Positions 32,664 to 44,102 of a DNA stretch of 64,000 bases are shown piece by piece (position 1 is the first letter of the stretch; each line of letters opens with the position of its first letter). The stretch is from Theropithecus gelada. Taxonomy: Eukaryota; Chordata; Mammalia; Primates; Cercopithecidae. Made by a program: the position numbers and the translations under genes. A model generated the notes under the pieces. It was given only the letters and a program-made list of their open reading frames with translations. It was not told the origin of the DNA and ran no database searches. Location of the stretch: positions 82,899,578 to 82,963,577 of the forward strand of contig NC_037681.1 of assembly GCF_003255815.1 (NCBI RefSeq). The letters run 5' to 3'.

Positions 32664-33254
32664 GGCAAGGCAACCATGTCAGCCATCCATTTTCACCTCT
32701 CAGCATTACATGGCTCACTGTAGGAAATTCAAAGCCCTGGATAGGTTGCTAGTGGCCTGAGCTTACCAGCCCAAGAGCTGTGGCCATCCCAGGCCCACAC
32801 AGCAAAGGTAATTAATATCTTAAGGCACACTTACATCTAGGGAGACTGCCCAGAGGCCCTGGCACCCTCCTGAGAGAGGAGGAGGTACAACTTTAAGAGA
32901 TCTTCTGTTGACTTCTCTATGGAAATGGAGGCCTTACAGCACCACCATTTCACTACCAGCCCAGTGTGAGCCTATAGCTCTGGGAGCCTAAATCTGGGCT
33001 GCGGTGCAAGGTGTGGTGCAAGGCTTCCTTCCTCCACCTAGAGCCTCTGCTGATTCCTTCCTGTCACATTCTTGACAACCCAAATAGCTCATTTCCCTTC
33101 CATGCTCACAGCTGGAGTGGGCAGGTGAGATCCCAGATGGGTCTCTGAGGACTTTCCCACCTGAGTGGACACAGAGACATCACATATATCCACATGTAAT
33201 ATGGCAAATGGCAGATCATCTTATGGGTCAAAATCTGCCAAAATCATGGGTTTT
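32664..33254. other. No recognised feature
   Basis: About 590 bases of moderately GC-rich unique-looking DNA. Confidence 0.4.
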
Positions 33255-33545
33255 TCTTCTAACAGCCTTATTGACATATAATTTACAATTCACCCATCTA
33301 AAGTACACAATTCAGTGTTTTTTAGTACAGTCACAAAGTTGCCTATTCATCTTCATAATCAATTTTAGAACATTTTCATCACTTCAAAAAGAAACCCTGT
33401 ACCCTTTAGGTCACCCATCCCTCAACCATCCCCCAGCTATAGGCAACAACTCATCTACTTTTTGTCTCTATCTATTTGCCTGTTTTGGACATTTCATACA
33501 CATGGAATCATGCTATATGTGGCCTTTTGTGATTGGCTTCAAAAT
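33255..33545 (-). repeat. L1M 3'-region fragment
   Basis: AACAGCCTTATTGACATATA, AAGTACACAATTCAGTG, CATTTTCATCACTTCAAAAA and GAATCATGCTATATGTGG are antisense L1. The 143-codon plus-strand frame across 33208-33639 is this L1 read backwards. Confidence 0.9.
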
Positions 33546-33800
33546 TACTTTTAACAGGGACATGGGGCAACTTACGTGTGAGTCCAAAAGATCATTGGCA
33601 GAAAGACAAGGTGGAGACAAATGGTTTGGGTTTACTTAATCTTGGAGTTCCAGTTGTCCCAGGGTGCTAATTCCCACCTCAGGAGGCTGTGGTAGGGAGC
33701 ATGAAGGACCAGCACAGGCCTGGTCTCTAGGTGCTCAGGGTAGGGGAGCCTCTCTAGTGAAGAGAAGAGGCCTAGTATAATATTGTAAAATATATATTTG

Positions 33801-34092
33801 GGCCGGGTGTAGTGGCTCATGCCTGTAATCCCAGCACTTTGGGAAGCTGGGGCAGGTGGATCACTTGAGGCCAGGAGTTTGAGACCAGCCTGGCCAACAT
33901 GGTGAACCCCACCATCTCTACTAAAAATACAAAAATTAGCCAGGCGTGGTGGTAGGTGCCTGTAGTCTCAGCTACTCCGGAGGCTGAGGCAGGAGAATCG
34001 CTTGAACCTGGGACGCAGAGGGGTGCAATGAGCTGAGATTGTGCCACTACACTCCAGCCTGGGTGACAGAGCAAGACTCCATCTAAAAAAAA
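33801..34092 (+). repeat. Alu, full length
   Basis: GGCCGGGTGTAGTGGCTCAT to CATCTAAAAAAAATTATATT. Its tail was the target for the next Alu. Confidence 0.95.
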
Positions 34093-34099
34093 TTATATT

Positions 34100-34393
34100 G
34101 GCCAGGCGCGGTGGCTCAAGCCTGTAATCCCAGCACTTTGGGAGGCCGAGACGGGTGGACCACGAGGTCAGGAGATCGAGACCATCCTGGCTAACACAGT
34201 GAAACCCCGTCTCTACTAAAAAATACAAAAAACTAGCCAGGCGAGGTGGCGGGCGCCTGCAGTCCCAGCTACTCGGGAGGCTGAGGCAGGAGAATGGCGT
34301 GAACCCGGGAGGCGGAGCTTGCAGTGAGCTGAGATCTGGCCACTGCACTCCAGCCTGGGTGACAGAGTGAGACTCCGTCTCAAAAAAAAAAAA
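34100..34393 (+). repeat. AluY of Old World monkey type in the preceding tail
   Basis: GGCCAGGCGCGGTGGCTCAAGCC and GAGATCTGGCCACTGC show the monkey variants. AAAAAATTATAT on both sides is the target duplication within the older Alu's A-tail. Confidence 0.96.
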
Positions 34394-34396
34394 TTA

Positions 34397-34465
<69 letters not shown>
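34397..34465. repeat. (TATC)n tetranucleotide repeat
   Basis: About 17 unbroken TATC units lie directly behind the two Alus. Long perfect tetranucleotide runs of this kind are usually length-polymorphic. Confidence 0.95.
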
Positions 34466-34504
34466 GGAGAGAGTCTTATTCCAGTCTCCTAACACACAAC
34501 TCCT

Positions 34505-36000
34505 AAAATCCTTGGGAACTCCAAAGTCTTTTTGTTCGCTCATGAGTTGACCCACGGCTGGCAGCCCCTACCTAACTTCAGGATGGGGGCTGGTCACCAA
34601 AAAGACCAAGGCAGGATTAGAGGGATGGAACTTTCAGCCCTCCCCGCAATTCCTCACCTTATGCATCTCTTCATTTGGAGGAGAGAGGGGCTAAATGTTG
34701 GGTTAGGCACCAAAGGCCAATGGCTTAATCGTGCCTGTGTAATGAAGCCTCCATAATAACCCGAAAGGTTCTTGTTCAGAGAGCTTCTGGACAGCTGAGC
34801 ATGAGGAGGTTCTGGGAGGGTGGTGAACACCGAGAGGGCATGGACGCTCCACACTCCATACCTCAACTTATGTATCTCTTCATTTGTATCCTTTGTAATC
34901 AGCTTTATAAAAAACCAGTAAATGTGTTTCCTTGAGTTCTGTGAGCCACTCTAGCAAATTAATTGAACCCAAGGAGAGGGGCATGGGAACCTGGATCAAC
35001 AGCCAGTTGGCAAGAAGCACAGGCAAAATAATGAATCACCTTTGCAAAGATGGTGACAATGAGAGAAATCTAACATGGCTGACTCCATCTTGCTTCTGGC
35101 CTCAGAGGCTGGCTGTCTTCACTCATTCCTGGGCATAGGCTGAGCTAACCATGGGAGAAAGTTAGTTTATAGTTTAATTTGGAAGCAAGGATGATAATAG
35201 TCCCTTCCTAAAACATATCCCCTCCTTGTTTGGGGACTGAAACTGCCTTGGCAAGACTAATTAGGATTATGGGAGAGGACTGAATTCTGCTAAAATATAG
35301 CCATAGTTTCTATAATCCTTTGCTGCTCAGGAGTCATGTGGCCAGAGGTCACAGGGTTTGCAACTTCCTCAGTTGCTCTTATAGTAGAACCTAAGATTGG
35401 TCTTTTGAGATCTTTTTCAGACTTTCGCATTCTGGAAACCAACTGACCCCACTGAGACTTGTAACTCATGACTCAGGGCACAAGAACCGTTTTCCACACC
35501 CCTATGGTTGCATCCCCAACCAATCAGCAGCACCCATTCTCTAGTTCTCTGGCCACCAAACTATCTTTGACAAACCCTAACCTTCGAGCCCTCAGGGAGA
35601 CTGATTAGAGTGATAACACCAGTTGTTTCCTGTGTCTGGCCTTGCATTAATTAAGCTATTTCTTTACTGCAGGACCATGGTCTCAGTGAATTGGTTTTGT
35701 CTGTGCAGTGGGTGGGAGGAAACTGTCAGTCGATTATAATAACGGGGTTTGGAAGTTGGGGGGCAGTCTTGTGAGGATGAACCCTCAACCTGTGGGATCT
35801 GACACTATCTCCAGGTAAATTGTGCCAGAATTGAACAGCTGACATCAGATGTGGAATTGCTTGCTTGCCTGCTTATTGATGGAGAGAAATCCCCACACAT
35901 CTGGTCACCCAGGTTTTCTGTGCTGATGCTTGTGGTGTGAGAGCAGAGGAAAAACTTCCCTAGTGAGAAGAAGACTAGCTCTGGAGCACTCTCAGATCAA
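34505..36000 (+). repeat. LTR-like element, family A, copy 2
   Basis: GGATGGGGGCTGGTCACC, GGCATGGACGCTCCACACTC, ATAAAAAACCAGTAAATG and AAATTAATTGAACCCAAGG come before the inserted ERV LTR. GGGGGGCAGTCTTGTGAGG, GTGGGATCTGACACTATC and CCCCACACATCTGGTCAC come after it. The halves align to copies 1 and 3. The TATA box is degraded (CATAATAACCC). Confidence 0.6.
35032..35728 (+). repeat. Class I ERV solitary LTR, copy 2
   Basis: TGAATCACCTTTGCAAAGATG at the start and AGGAAACTGTCA at the end. TTGCATTAATTAAGC and GGACCATGGTCTCAGTG lie near the 3' end. It is collinear, in opposite orientation, with 28845-29974. It is inserted in family A copy 2. Confidence 0.8.
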
Positions 36001-37796
36001 AGCAATCTCCTTATGTATCAGTGGCATGCTCTGGCTTTCGAAAAGTTGAGGTTATGTAAGAGGTATTTTCCCTGCCTCTTATCCAGGAGGTTCTGTCTGA
36101 GTGCCAAAGTCAGCAAAGCAGTGTTCTAGGCTCTTCCCACTGAAGAGGTAGAGAAACTTTCAGTCACTTTGAAACTTCAGCTCCTGTTGCCCAATCTGGG
36201 GTCCTTTAAGGACTGCTGTCTCCTCTACATTCCCAGATTTCTCCTGGCTGTTGTCCGGGGCTCTCCAGCTTTCTCTGAAGGCCCCGAGCTGCCTGCCACC
36301 TACCAGAGTCCCTGCTACCTGGCGATTACATTTGCCAAGGCAGAAGGCTTCTTGCCTCCTCCGTGTGAGCCCCACCACAGCAGCAGCCCTACTTCAGCTC
36401 CCCGTGAGAAGTTCCACCATCAGGGACCTCCTCTTGTTTTGTTCAGATCCTGCTTGTCCCCAGCTGGTGTACTGGGGGAAGCCCAGAACCCAGGGAGGGT
36501 GGGTTGCTGAACTGACCATCTGCCCTAGCCTGTCTGAGGTGAAGGCTCTTTCAATGGTCACTTTTTCTGGCTCAAGCCCATGACAGGAATGCCAGGAACC
36601 CACCCAGGGGGAATGAGGTCTCCCAGGATCCTTCTCTGCCCTGTCCAGACACTCAGGCCACAGAGCTGTCACCCAGGTTCTTACCCATACCATCATGTTA
36701 GTGGTCTGGAGCTTTCTCGACAATTGTGAACAGAGTTCGGGGTCTGGAGCAAGAGGAGCAGCTGTATTCCTGCTCTCTGCCATGCTGGTCCCCACTTACC
36801 AGTGAGTCCAGGTCTGGGAGTAGAGGCACCTGGGGCACAGGATTGCAAGCGAAGCATGAGAAGGGCATGGAGGAGGGAGGGCAATGAGAGCTTCCCTTCC
36901 TTGAACTGTGCCCGGTGAGGTGTGAATCCAGCAGCCCAGGGCAGGGATTGGGCGGCTGCCAGAGAACAGTAACCAGAGGAGCTGGGGGATACTCGCCCTC
37001 CCTGTGGGCGTGGGAAACAGGCTGGGGCAGGCTGAAGGTCAGGCAGGATGTCCCCGCTGGTGGGTGGCTGAGGAGGGTCGTCTCGTTGGCAGCACTGTTG
37101 GCCTAGATAAGCTCAGAGTGTGGGGAGGCAGCCAGGGAAACAGAAACCACAGTTCACAGCCCTGATGCAGGCCCTGGGCCCACTGGCTGGAGAGGCCTGA
37201 ATTATTAACCTCGGGAGAGGCCAGCTGGCACGAAGGCCAAGGGGACCAGATCGGCTCCTCCTGGCTCCGTTCAGTCACCTAGGAGGTAAAGAATTCAGCA
37301 GGCCCTGATTCTGGTTGCCCCGGTGTGACCAGTACTGTAAACAGGGCACCTGACTGGTCTGGCACAGGCTGCAGCCAGTGCTGTTCGCGCCCCACCTCCG
37401 ACCAGCCCTTCCTGGATTTCTCAGGACCGTGGCCTTTTGTTTACAGGCTCCCGCCTCACCTTCCTCTCCCAGCCCGGAGCCTCTCTGCTGAGCACATTTT
37501 TAGCATTCCCTCAGAGCAGCTTTGCTTTTCCCCTTCCCACAAAACAAGACCCTGCAGCTGCAGACGTGCTGTGGTTTCCGGAGCCTCGGCTGTCGTGGGG
37601 CCAGTCACCAGGGTCCACCTGCACTCAGACGCTGTCCTGGGGGAGCTGACTGGCGAGACCCTTTCCACCCAGCTGGAGGGGTCCTGAGGAGGCCAAATCC
37701 ACTCCCACATCTGCTCTGGGCTCACTTTGGAGTTCCCCTCTGAGCAGACAGGGCTAATGTGTCCCATTTCCAATGTCTGAAAAAGAAAGGCCAAGG
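36001..37796. other. GC-richer repeat-poor island, no gene assigned
   Basis: About 1.8 kb with no Alu, L1 or LTR that I recognise, the most GC-rich non-repeat part of the window. Overlapping open frames of 110-133 codons on both strands fit GC-rich noncoding DNA. Short motifs such as TGAATTATTAACC (37198) and CCAGCTGGCA could be protein-binding sites, but nothing proves it. Confidence 0.4.
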
Positions 37797-38442
37797 GGCC
37801 CAGTGTGGTGGCTCATGCCTGTAATCCCAGCACTTTGGGTGGCTGAGGCACGTGGATCACCTGAGATCAGGAGTTCAAGACCAGCTTGGCCAACATAGCA
37901 AAACCCCGTCTCTACTAAAAATACCAAAATTGGCCGGGTGCGGTGGCTCAAGCCTGTAATCCCAGCACTCTGGGAGGCTGAAACGGGCGGATCACAAAGT
38001 CAGGAGATCGAGACCATCCTGGCTAACCCGGTGAAACCCCGTCTCTACTAAAAAATACAAAAAACTAGCCGGGCGAGGTGGCAGGTGCCTGTAGTCCCAG
38101 CTACTCGGGAGGCTGAGGCAGGAGAATGGTGTGAACCCGGGAGGCGGAGCTTGCAGTGAGCTGAGATCTGGCCACTGCACTCCAGCCTGGGCGACAGAGC
38201 GAGACTCCGTCTCAAAAAACAAAAACAAACAAACAAACAAAAAACAAAAAATACCAAAATTAGCCAGGCATGGTGGTGCACGCCTGTAATCCCAGCTACT
38301 CAGGAGGCTGAGGCAGGAGAATCTCTTGAACCTAGGAGGTGGAGGTTGTGGTGAGCCAATATCGCTGCACTCCAGCCTGGGCAACAGAGTGAGACTCTAT
38401 CTCAAAAAAAAAAAAAAAAAAAAGGAAAGAAAGAAAGAAAAA
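37797..38442 (+). repeat. Alu interrupted by an AluY
   Basis: The outer Alu starts GGCCCAGTGTGGTGGCTCAT, breaks at AAAAATACCAAAATT, resumes at 38246 and ends in a long A/GAAA tail. AAAGGCCAAGG flanks the whole (about 37786 and 38441). Confidence 0.95.
37932..38245 (+). repeat. AluY of Old World monkey type, nested
   Basis: GGCCGGGTGCGGTGGCTCAAG to a (CAAA)n tail. AAAAATACCAAAATT is repeated on both sides. GATCTGGCCACTGC and GGGCGAGGTGGC are the monkey variants. Confidence 0.96.
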
Positions 38443-39172
38443 GGCCAAGGGACCCACCCGAAGTCATAGCGGTTGGAATAGTGCCCACGAAACCTAGAGG
38501 GAGAGGCCAGGTCCCAGGCTGTGCCACCTGCCATGGGTCTAGAACCCTGGGGCAAGAATGAATCTGGTGGGCCTGAGGATGATCTGGGTGGTCTGTGGAT
38601 CCAGACAGCCCTGTCTGGTTTTCTTTCCTGCTGTCTTTTCTATGAATGCCTATATTTTTCAAAACCACTGATGTCCTGCTAGGATGCAGACCAGCTAGCT
38701 TCCTTAGGACCACAGGACATCCCTAGGCCTCTCCCTTCTTTGATAGCTCAGCTCACTATTTCCTCCCTGGGCATAGCTGTGGGCTTCACATTCCTGTTTC
38801 CTTTCCCCTGGGAAATAGAAATGAGAAACTTGTTAGAGAAAATTGTCCAAGACTTGAAAATGGAGCAGAGATTCCTGTAGGTCCTTTGAGTCATGTCGGC
38901 CTTGGGCATTGTCTGGCAGGGCTGTCCGGGGAATTACCTGACTTTCTAGGGGTGTTGACCTTTGTCTAGCTTGCTATTTACTACTTATTAGGTTATTTTA
39001 CAACTTTATGACAAAGGCATAGGAAACTGATAGGGTGTAGGCTTGTTTTATAGTGACACAAATAAAAGTATTTTAGTCAAAAGGCCAGGGAGGACACTCA
39101 TTCTATTTTATGGAATGAAGTATTGCTCCATAAAAAATTGTAAAAAAAAGGAAAAGGGAAAAAAAAGGCTAA
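38443..39172. other. No recognised gene
   Basis: About 700 bases. An AAATAAAAG at 39059 and a poly-purine run at 39140-39170 are the only visible signals. Confidence 0.45.
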
Positions 39173-39485
39173 GTCCAGGCACAGTGGCTCACACCTGTAA
39201 TCTCAGCACTTTGGGAGGCCAAGGTGGGTGGATCACCTGAGGTCAGGAGTTCGAGACCAGCCTGGCCAACATGGCGAACCCCCCCATCTCTACTAAAAGT
39301 ACAAAAATTAGCCGGGCATGGTGGTGGGCATCTGTAATCCCAGCTACTCAGGAGGCTGAGGTGGGAGAATCATTTGAACCTGGGAGGCAGTGGTTGCAGT
39401 GAGTGGAGATCACGCCATTGCACTCCAGCCTGGGCAACAGAGCAAGACTCCATCTCAAAAAAAAAAAAAAAAGAGAGAGAAAGAA
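39173..39485 (+). repeat. Alu, full length
   Basis: GTCCAGGCACAGTGGCTCAC to an A-tail ending in GAGAGAGAAAG. AAAGGCTAAG occurs before and after. Confidence 0.95.
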
Positions 39486-39649
39486 AGGCTAAGATTTTAT
39501 ACAAAGTGATTTAGCAATATTACTTTAGTATTCTTTACTTCAGTGATTGTAACTATTTTGATGTCTCCTACATTTTTTTAAAACCAGCTCTACCATCCTG
39601 CTGGTTCTCTCACACATTAGTTAAATACTTTTTAGATACATGTTCATTC

Positions 39650-39845
39650 TATATTTATGTGAAAGCCATGTTTAAAATTTTAATTTTGAAAAATTAACAT
39701 CTAGCAAAATTGAGGGTTTTTTTTTTCATTTACAGTTCTATGAATTCTAACCCTTATATAGTTGCATACCTGCTACCTCAATTAGGATACAAAGCAGGTC
39801 CATCATCCCCCTAAAAAACTCTCGGGTCACCCCTTAGAATGAAGT
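39650..39845 (-). repeat. L1 fragment (probable)
   Basis: TTTACAGTTCTATGAATTCT, TCAATTAGGATACAAAGCAGG and CCATCATCCCCCTAAAAAAC resemble the antisense L1 region near the 3' end. Confidence 0.65.
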
Positions 39846-41224
39846 TTTTGACTTTTTGAAAATGCCTTTTTCACAGGATGCAGAGGGCTGTCAGTGACTA
39901 GGAAGTTGTGGGTACGCCCGTCTTATCAATCCCCACAGCCCTGCCTGTGGAGATGCCCTATCTGTCCCCCTCTGTCAAGCCCAGGGAAAGGCGTGGGGTC
40001 TGAGGATTTGGCTCTGTCACACCACTCACTGCCTGCCCTCCCTCCCCACGCTTCCAAGATCTGGTTGAATTAAATACGAGAACGAAGAGAGGAAAATGCC
40101 TTCACCCGCAGTGTGCTCTGGGGACATCTCCAGGTGTGGGTGGTAGGGTCAGTCACAGGACGGGTAAATAACCAAAGGGAACATGGGCACCCAAGCCAGA
40201 TGTCCTCTTAGCTCCTTCCCTCAGGAGAACCTGCCTTTTCCTCACCAGGGAGCTGGTGACACCCAGGCTTCCCTGCAAGGACAGGAGGGACATCAAGGGG
40301 CCAGATAGCCAAGGGAGCAGAGGAGGAAGGGGCTCTTGGAGTAAACTTGTTGGGAATTAAGATGTGCTGCTCTCATCGCCTGGGTGTTACTTCAGTTGGA
40401 GAAAAAAGAGGCTTCACCATTTGTCTTTGTGCAGTATTATCCTCAGCAAAGAGGACTGGGAACGCGGTACATGGGAGGAGGGAGCCAGGGATGCGAGTGG
40501 CCAGCCATGCCAAGGGAGAGGGAGCGAGGCACAGGGATGTCCCCACACAAAACCCCTAAATCATGTGGAATCAGATACACATATTCGCTCTCTCTTTTTT
40601 ACATTCTCTCTCTCTCTCACTGAGCTATTTTTCACTCAGTGTTCAGAGCCTGTGATATGTGTGGATAGCAAGTAGGGCTTCAGGTCTTCATAGGTCTAAA
40701 GTCCATAACGCTGTCTCTAGTGCCCTCCCTTTAAAATGTATTTTATAGCCTTTTGTTTGTCTTTACCAACAAATGGAAAAGCAATGAAGGCAGACTTTTT
40801 TTGGGATTTGCTGCATCTAACCAGTGCCCTTGCCCTCTCCAGAGGCCTCCCTTTCCCTGCTGCAAGAGGCATGTGCAGGGCCTGGTAAGAAAAGGAGCCT
40901 TAAACACTGGCTCCAGGGGTCCCTAGCCAGCCTCGTGGGCTTCGTGACAATCCTAATACTTAGTGGTGTGTTCTACTCTGACTTCTAAGTTCTCTCTTCA
41001 TAAGAATGTGTCTTATCTCTAGGGTAACCATGTAACTTTTAGCCTCCAAACAATGACATTCTTAAGAATGAAAGGAGGTGGGAATAATAATTACTCTGGG
41101 ACAATGTGTGTAAACTGAGACTATGGCAGGCAAGCAGCAAAGTATTGTCACTCTTATCTTTTGAGTAAATTGGGAACTTTTTCCATGAAGGGCCAAGTCT
41201 ATCCATCTGTGGTAAGATATACTT
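39846..41224. other. Repeat-poor stretch, no gene assigned
   Basis: About 1.4 kb with a (CT)n run near 40606-40617. Three overlapping plus-strand frames (70-103 codons, 40347-40675) share the same GC-rich segment and cannot all be real. I assign none. Confidence 0.4.
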
Positions 41225-41935
41225 GGCCTTTGTCCCCCAAGAGATGAGTGTCTTTTGTATGCCAATGAGAGGTCTGGTGGCTGGGGGTCCCTAGATAGCT
41301 TCAGGATGGGGGTTGCTCTCCAGAAAGACCAAGGCAGGAGTAGAGGGTTGGAACTTTCAACCCTATCCTGGACCTCCTGGGAGGAGAGAGGGGCTAGAGA
41401 TTGAGTCAGTCACCAATAGCTAATGATTTAATCAATCAGGTCTAGGTAATGGGATCTCCATTAAAAACTCTGAACAGTGAGGTTCAGAGAGCTTCTGAGT
41501 TGCTGAATACATTGAGGTCCTGCGAGGGTGGCATTCCAGAGAGAGCGTGGAAGCTCTCCACACCGCCCCCTAGTACCTTGTCCTTTGCATCTCTTCCATT
41601 TGCCTGTTTCTAACTTGTATCCATTCTGATAAACTGGTAATAGTAAGTAAAGTACTTTCCTAAGTTCTGTGAGTCCCTCTAGCAAATTATCCAACCTGAG
41701 AAGGGGGCTGTGGAAACTCTTGATTTATAGCTGATTGATCAGAAGTACTGGGGACAACTTGCGACTTTTGACTGGCATCCAAAGTGGGGGCAGTCTCATG
41801 GGACTGAACCCTAAACCTGTGGTGTCTGCACTTACTCCAGGTCCAATCCAACATAGGAATTAATCCTACATATTAATCAGGATGGAATGGAATTATAGGA
41901 TGCAATTCCTACGGCGAGTTGGAGACCTTCTTGGA
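41225..41935 (+). repeat. LTR-like element, family A, copy 3
   Basis: CTTCAGGATGGGGGTTGC, GAAAGACCAAGGCAGGAG, GCATCTCTTCCATTTGCC, AAGTACTTTCCTAAGTTC, CAAAGTGGGGGCAGTCTC and GTGGTGTCTGCACTTACTCC align with copies 1 and 2. The TATA and polyadenylation blocks are worn (TTAAAAACTC, GATAAACTGG). Confidence 0.6.
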
Positions 41936-42154
41936 GTCCTCTTCTGCATCTAAGAGCTTTGTTAGGAGATGCTTAGTTAACACTGACTGATGGCTGCTTC
42001 TTTAAGGTGCTCTCTTCCTAAGAAACTTAACCCAGTACAAGTTTAGAGGGAGAAACTTCTTGGTTTAGTTCAAACACCCTGTTATAGGTTGGGCTGACTT
42101 TGGTTGTTAAATATCAACTGTTGTGAATGAACACTGAGAGACAACAGGTGACTT

Positions 42155-42568
42155 GTGATGGAAGGAGACTCTTTCAGAGAAGCCAGCCAAGGTCAGGCTG
42201 CTGTAGGCAGCGTTTGTCTAATAAGTCACAATTGTGTGGCAGAGGCTCCTGTGACCCCAGTTGTGCTGGAGGCAAGAGCTAAGCATTGGTATGCCCAAAT
42301 GGGATTTCAGGTATCCACTTTGTGTGGAAACCCACTAGGACTCCTTGAAGAAATGAAGGTAATTTTAAGGACTGACTACAGGATTCTAAGAGAGCAGGTT
42401 TACATGTCTAGGGGAAAAAAAATAAAGACAAAGGTGACTTTAACCCCTGAAGAACATGCTTGGATGGGCAAAAAAAAATCACTCCATGGTAGAAGGCTGT
42501 GGTTTGAGATTCACTGGGGGGAGTCTCTTGCACATATCCCTGGGTGGTTGATGGTGGTTGATGGTTGA
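42155..42568 (+). other. Unassigned open frame of 137 codons
   Basis: One of the longer frames that does not overlap a repeat I recognise. It has a basic middle (residues about 85-95, Arg/Lys-rich) and a Trp/Gly-rich end, and stops inside a short GGTTGATGG tandem. It follows family A copy 3, so it could be internal sequence of the same retrovirus-like element or a chance frame. No start context, splice site or homology supports a gene. Confidence 0.25.
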
Positions 42569-43305
42569 TGACTTCTGACCCAGCCCTGGTGGAGGAATCT
42601 AGGAGGCCCTAAGAAAATGAAAAGAGTAGGAGTGGTCCTTTTGGAGCCTTATAAACAAGGCATGAAACCTGATCAGGAGAGATCTCTCTTCCATCTCAAA
42701 GGGTTAGAAACTGGGCAGGCTGTGCTCTACCACATCCCAAGAAGCCCATACACATAATGGACACCAAAGAGAAATCTTTCCAGCAAATGGCAGCCAAGTG
42801 TTACATCCTAAAATCAGAATATCATGATGGTTTTCTGTTAGAGGAAGTCCAACATCTTAAGGAAGGGCACTCTTTGGTCTAACTGGCACGGGGCAATGGG
42901 GTAGTGTCAGCCCCAACATGGGGTAGTGGCAGCCATGGTCAGAGTGATGTCCTCACTGGGGAGTGACAGTGACTACACTGTATTGCTAGTGGCCAACACT
43001 AGCAGTGATGTATGGAGTTGGCAACATCACTGCTGGCCTTGATGATGGCCAGGCTGGTGCTCATGCAAAACCTGCTGCTGGTCCCACTGAAGCACAGTGG
43101 AAAATAGCCCAGAGAGAAGTCCAGGAAGGCTTTGTCAGTAGAGGCAGTGTTGATGCGATACTCGGGCCCTGCCAGGAGGAGGAGGAGGGGACCATGGGGA
43201 AGGGACCTGGGGTAAAAAATATTTCTATTCACACTGCAGTTGTGACTCAGTCCCTTAGGATGCTGTGACTGGGAAACACACATTACATTGTGTATACACA
43301 CACAT
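42569..43305. other. No assigned gene; short imperfect repeats
   Basis: Near 42893-42935 the phrase GGGGTAGTG(T/G)CAGCC occurs twice. Near 43275-43310 ACACACATTACA(T/C)TGT repeats twice. It could belong to the same ERV-like unit as the preceding frame. Confidence 0.35.
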
Positions 43306-43540
43306 TACACTGTAACCTTCACTTCCTGGGTTCAAGTGATTCTCTTGCCTCAGCCTCCTGAGTAGCTGGGGTTACAGGTGTACGCCACAACACCCGGCTG
43401 AATTTTTTTGTATTATTTTTAGTAGAGATGGGGTTTTGCCTTGTTGGCCAGGCTGGTCTCGAACTCCTGACCTCAAGTGATCCCCCTGCCTCTGCCTCCC
43501 CAAGTGCTGGGATTACAGAGGTGAGCCACTGCGCCCGGCC
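43306..43540 (-). repeat. Alu, 3'-truncated
   Basis: Begins at CACTGTAACCTTCACTTCC, so the antisense tail and first about 50 bases are missing. Ends CACTGCGCCCGGCC. Confidence 0.93.
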
Positions 43541-43867
43541 CTGTATGATTTTTCGTGTGCAACTCACATCCAAAATTACTCTTGGCTTCTTTGGTGCAGA
43601 ACCACCCTTCTCCGCCAGGGCCTCTCATTGGGTCTGGATGGTAGACACTTGGGAGGATGCCTGCCTCACTCTCTGAAGTGAATTATTTTGGGTATGTCCT
43701 TCATCCTAAATAAGGTCAGACAATCCCAATATACTCTAAACATCTGTTCAAATCTATTCAACTATTTTCATGTAGTATAATAAAATTTTATTAATATCTT
43801 TTGGTTTAATTCATGAACATTTTACATGTGGTGAAATTGAGCCCAAGCTCTACCAACTCTGTCTTCG

Positions 43868-43940
43868 TTTTTTCTTTCAATTTTTAATTTTGGGGGTACA
43901 TAGTAGGTATACATCCCTCATCATTGTGAAATTAAAATGT
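43868..43940 (-). repeat. L1 3'-end remnant
   Basis: TTTTTAATTTTGGGGGTACATAG and TAGGTATACATCC match the antisense L1 3' terminus. Confidence 0.6.
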
Positions 43941-43946
43941 GTCTTT

Positions 43947-44095
43947 AGCCTGAGCACAGTGGCTCACACTTGTAATCCCAGCACTTTGAGAGGGTGAGGT
44001 GAGAGGATTGCTTGAGCCCAGGAGTTTGAGGCCAGCCTGGGCAATATAGAGAAACCTTGCTCCTACAAAAAAAAAAGTTAAAAATTAAAAAACAA
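43947..44095 (+). repeat. Alu left-arm monomer
   Basis: AGCCTGAGCACAGTGGCTCAC to a tail at 44065-44095. Only one monomer, so a FLAM-type or truncated copy. Confidence 0.88.
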
Positions 44096-44102
44096 ATATG
44101 TC

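Noticed and set aside
33208..33639. 143-codon plus-strand frame
   Set aside because: It lies mostly over an L1 fragment read in the wrong direction.
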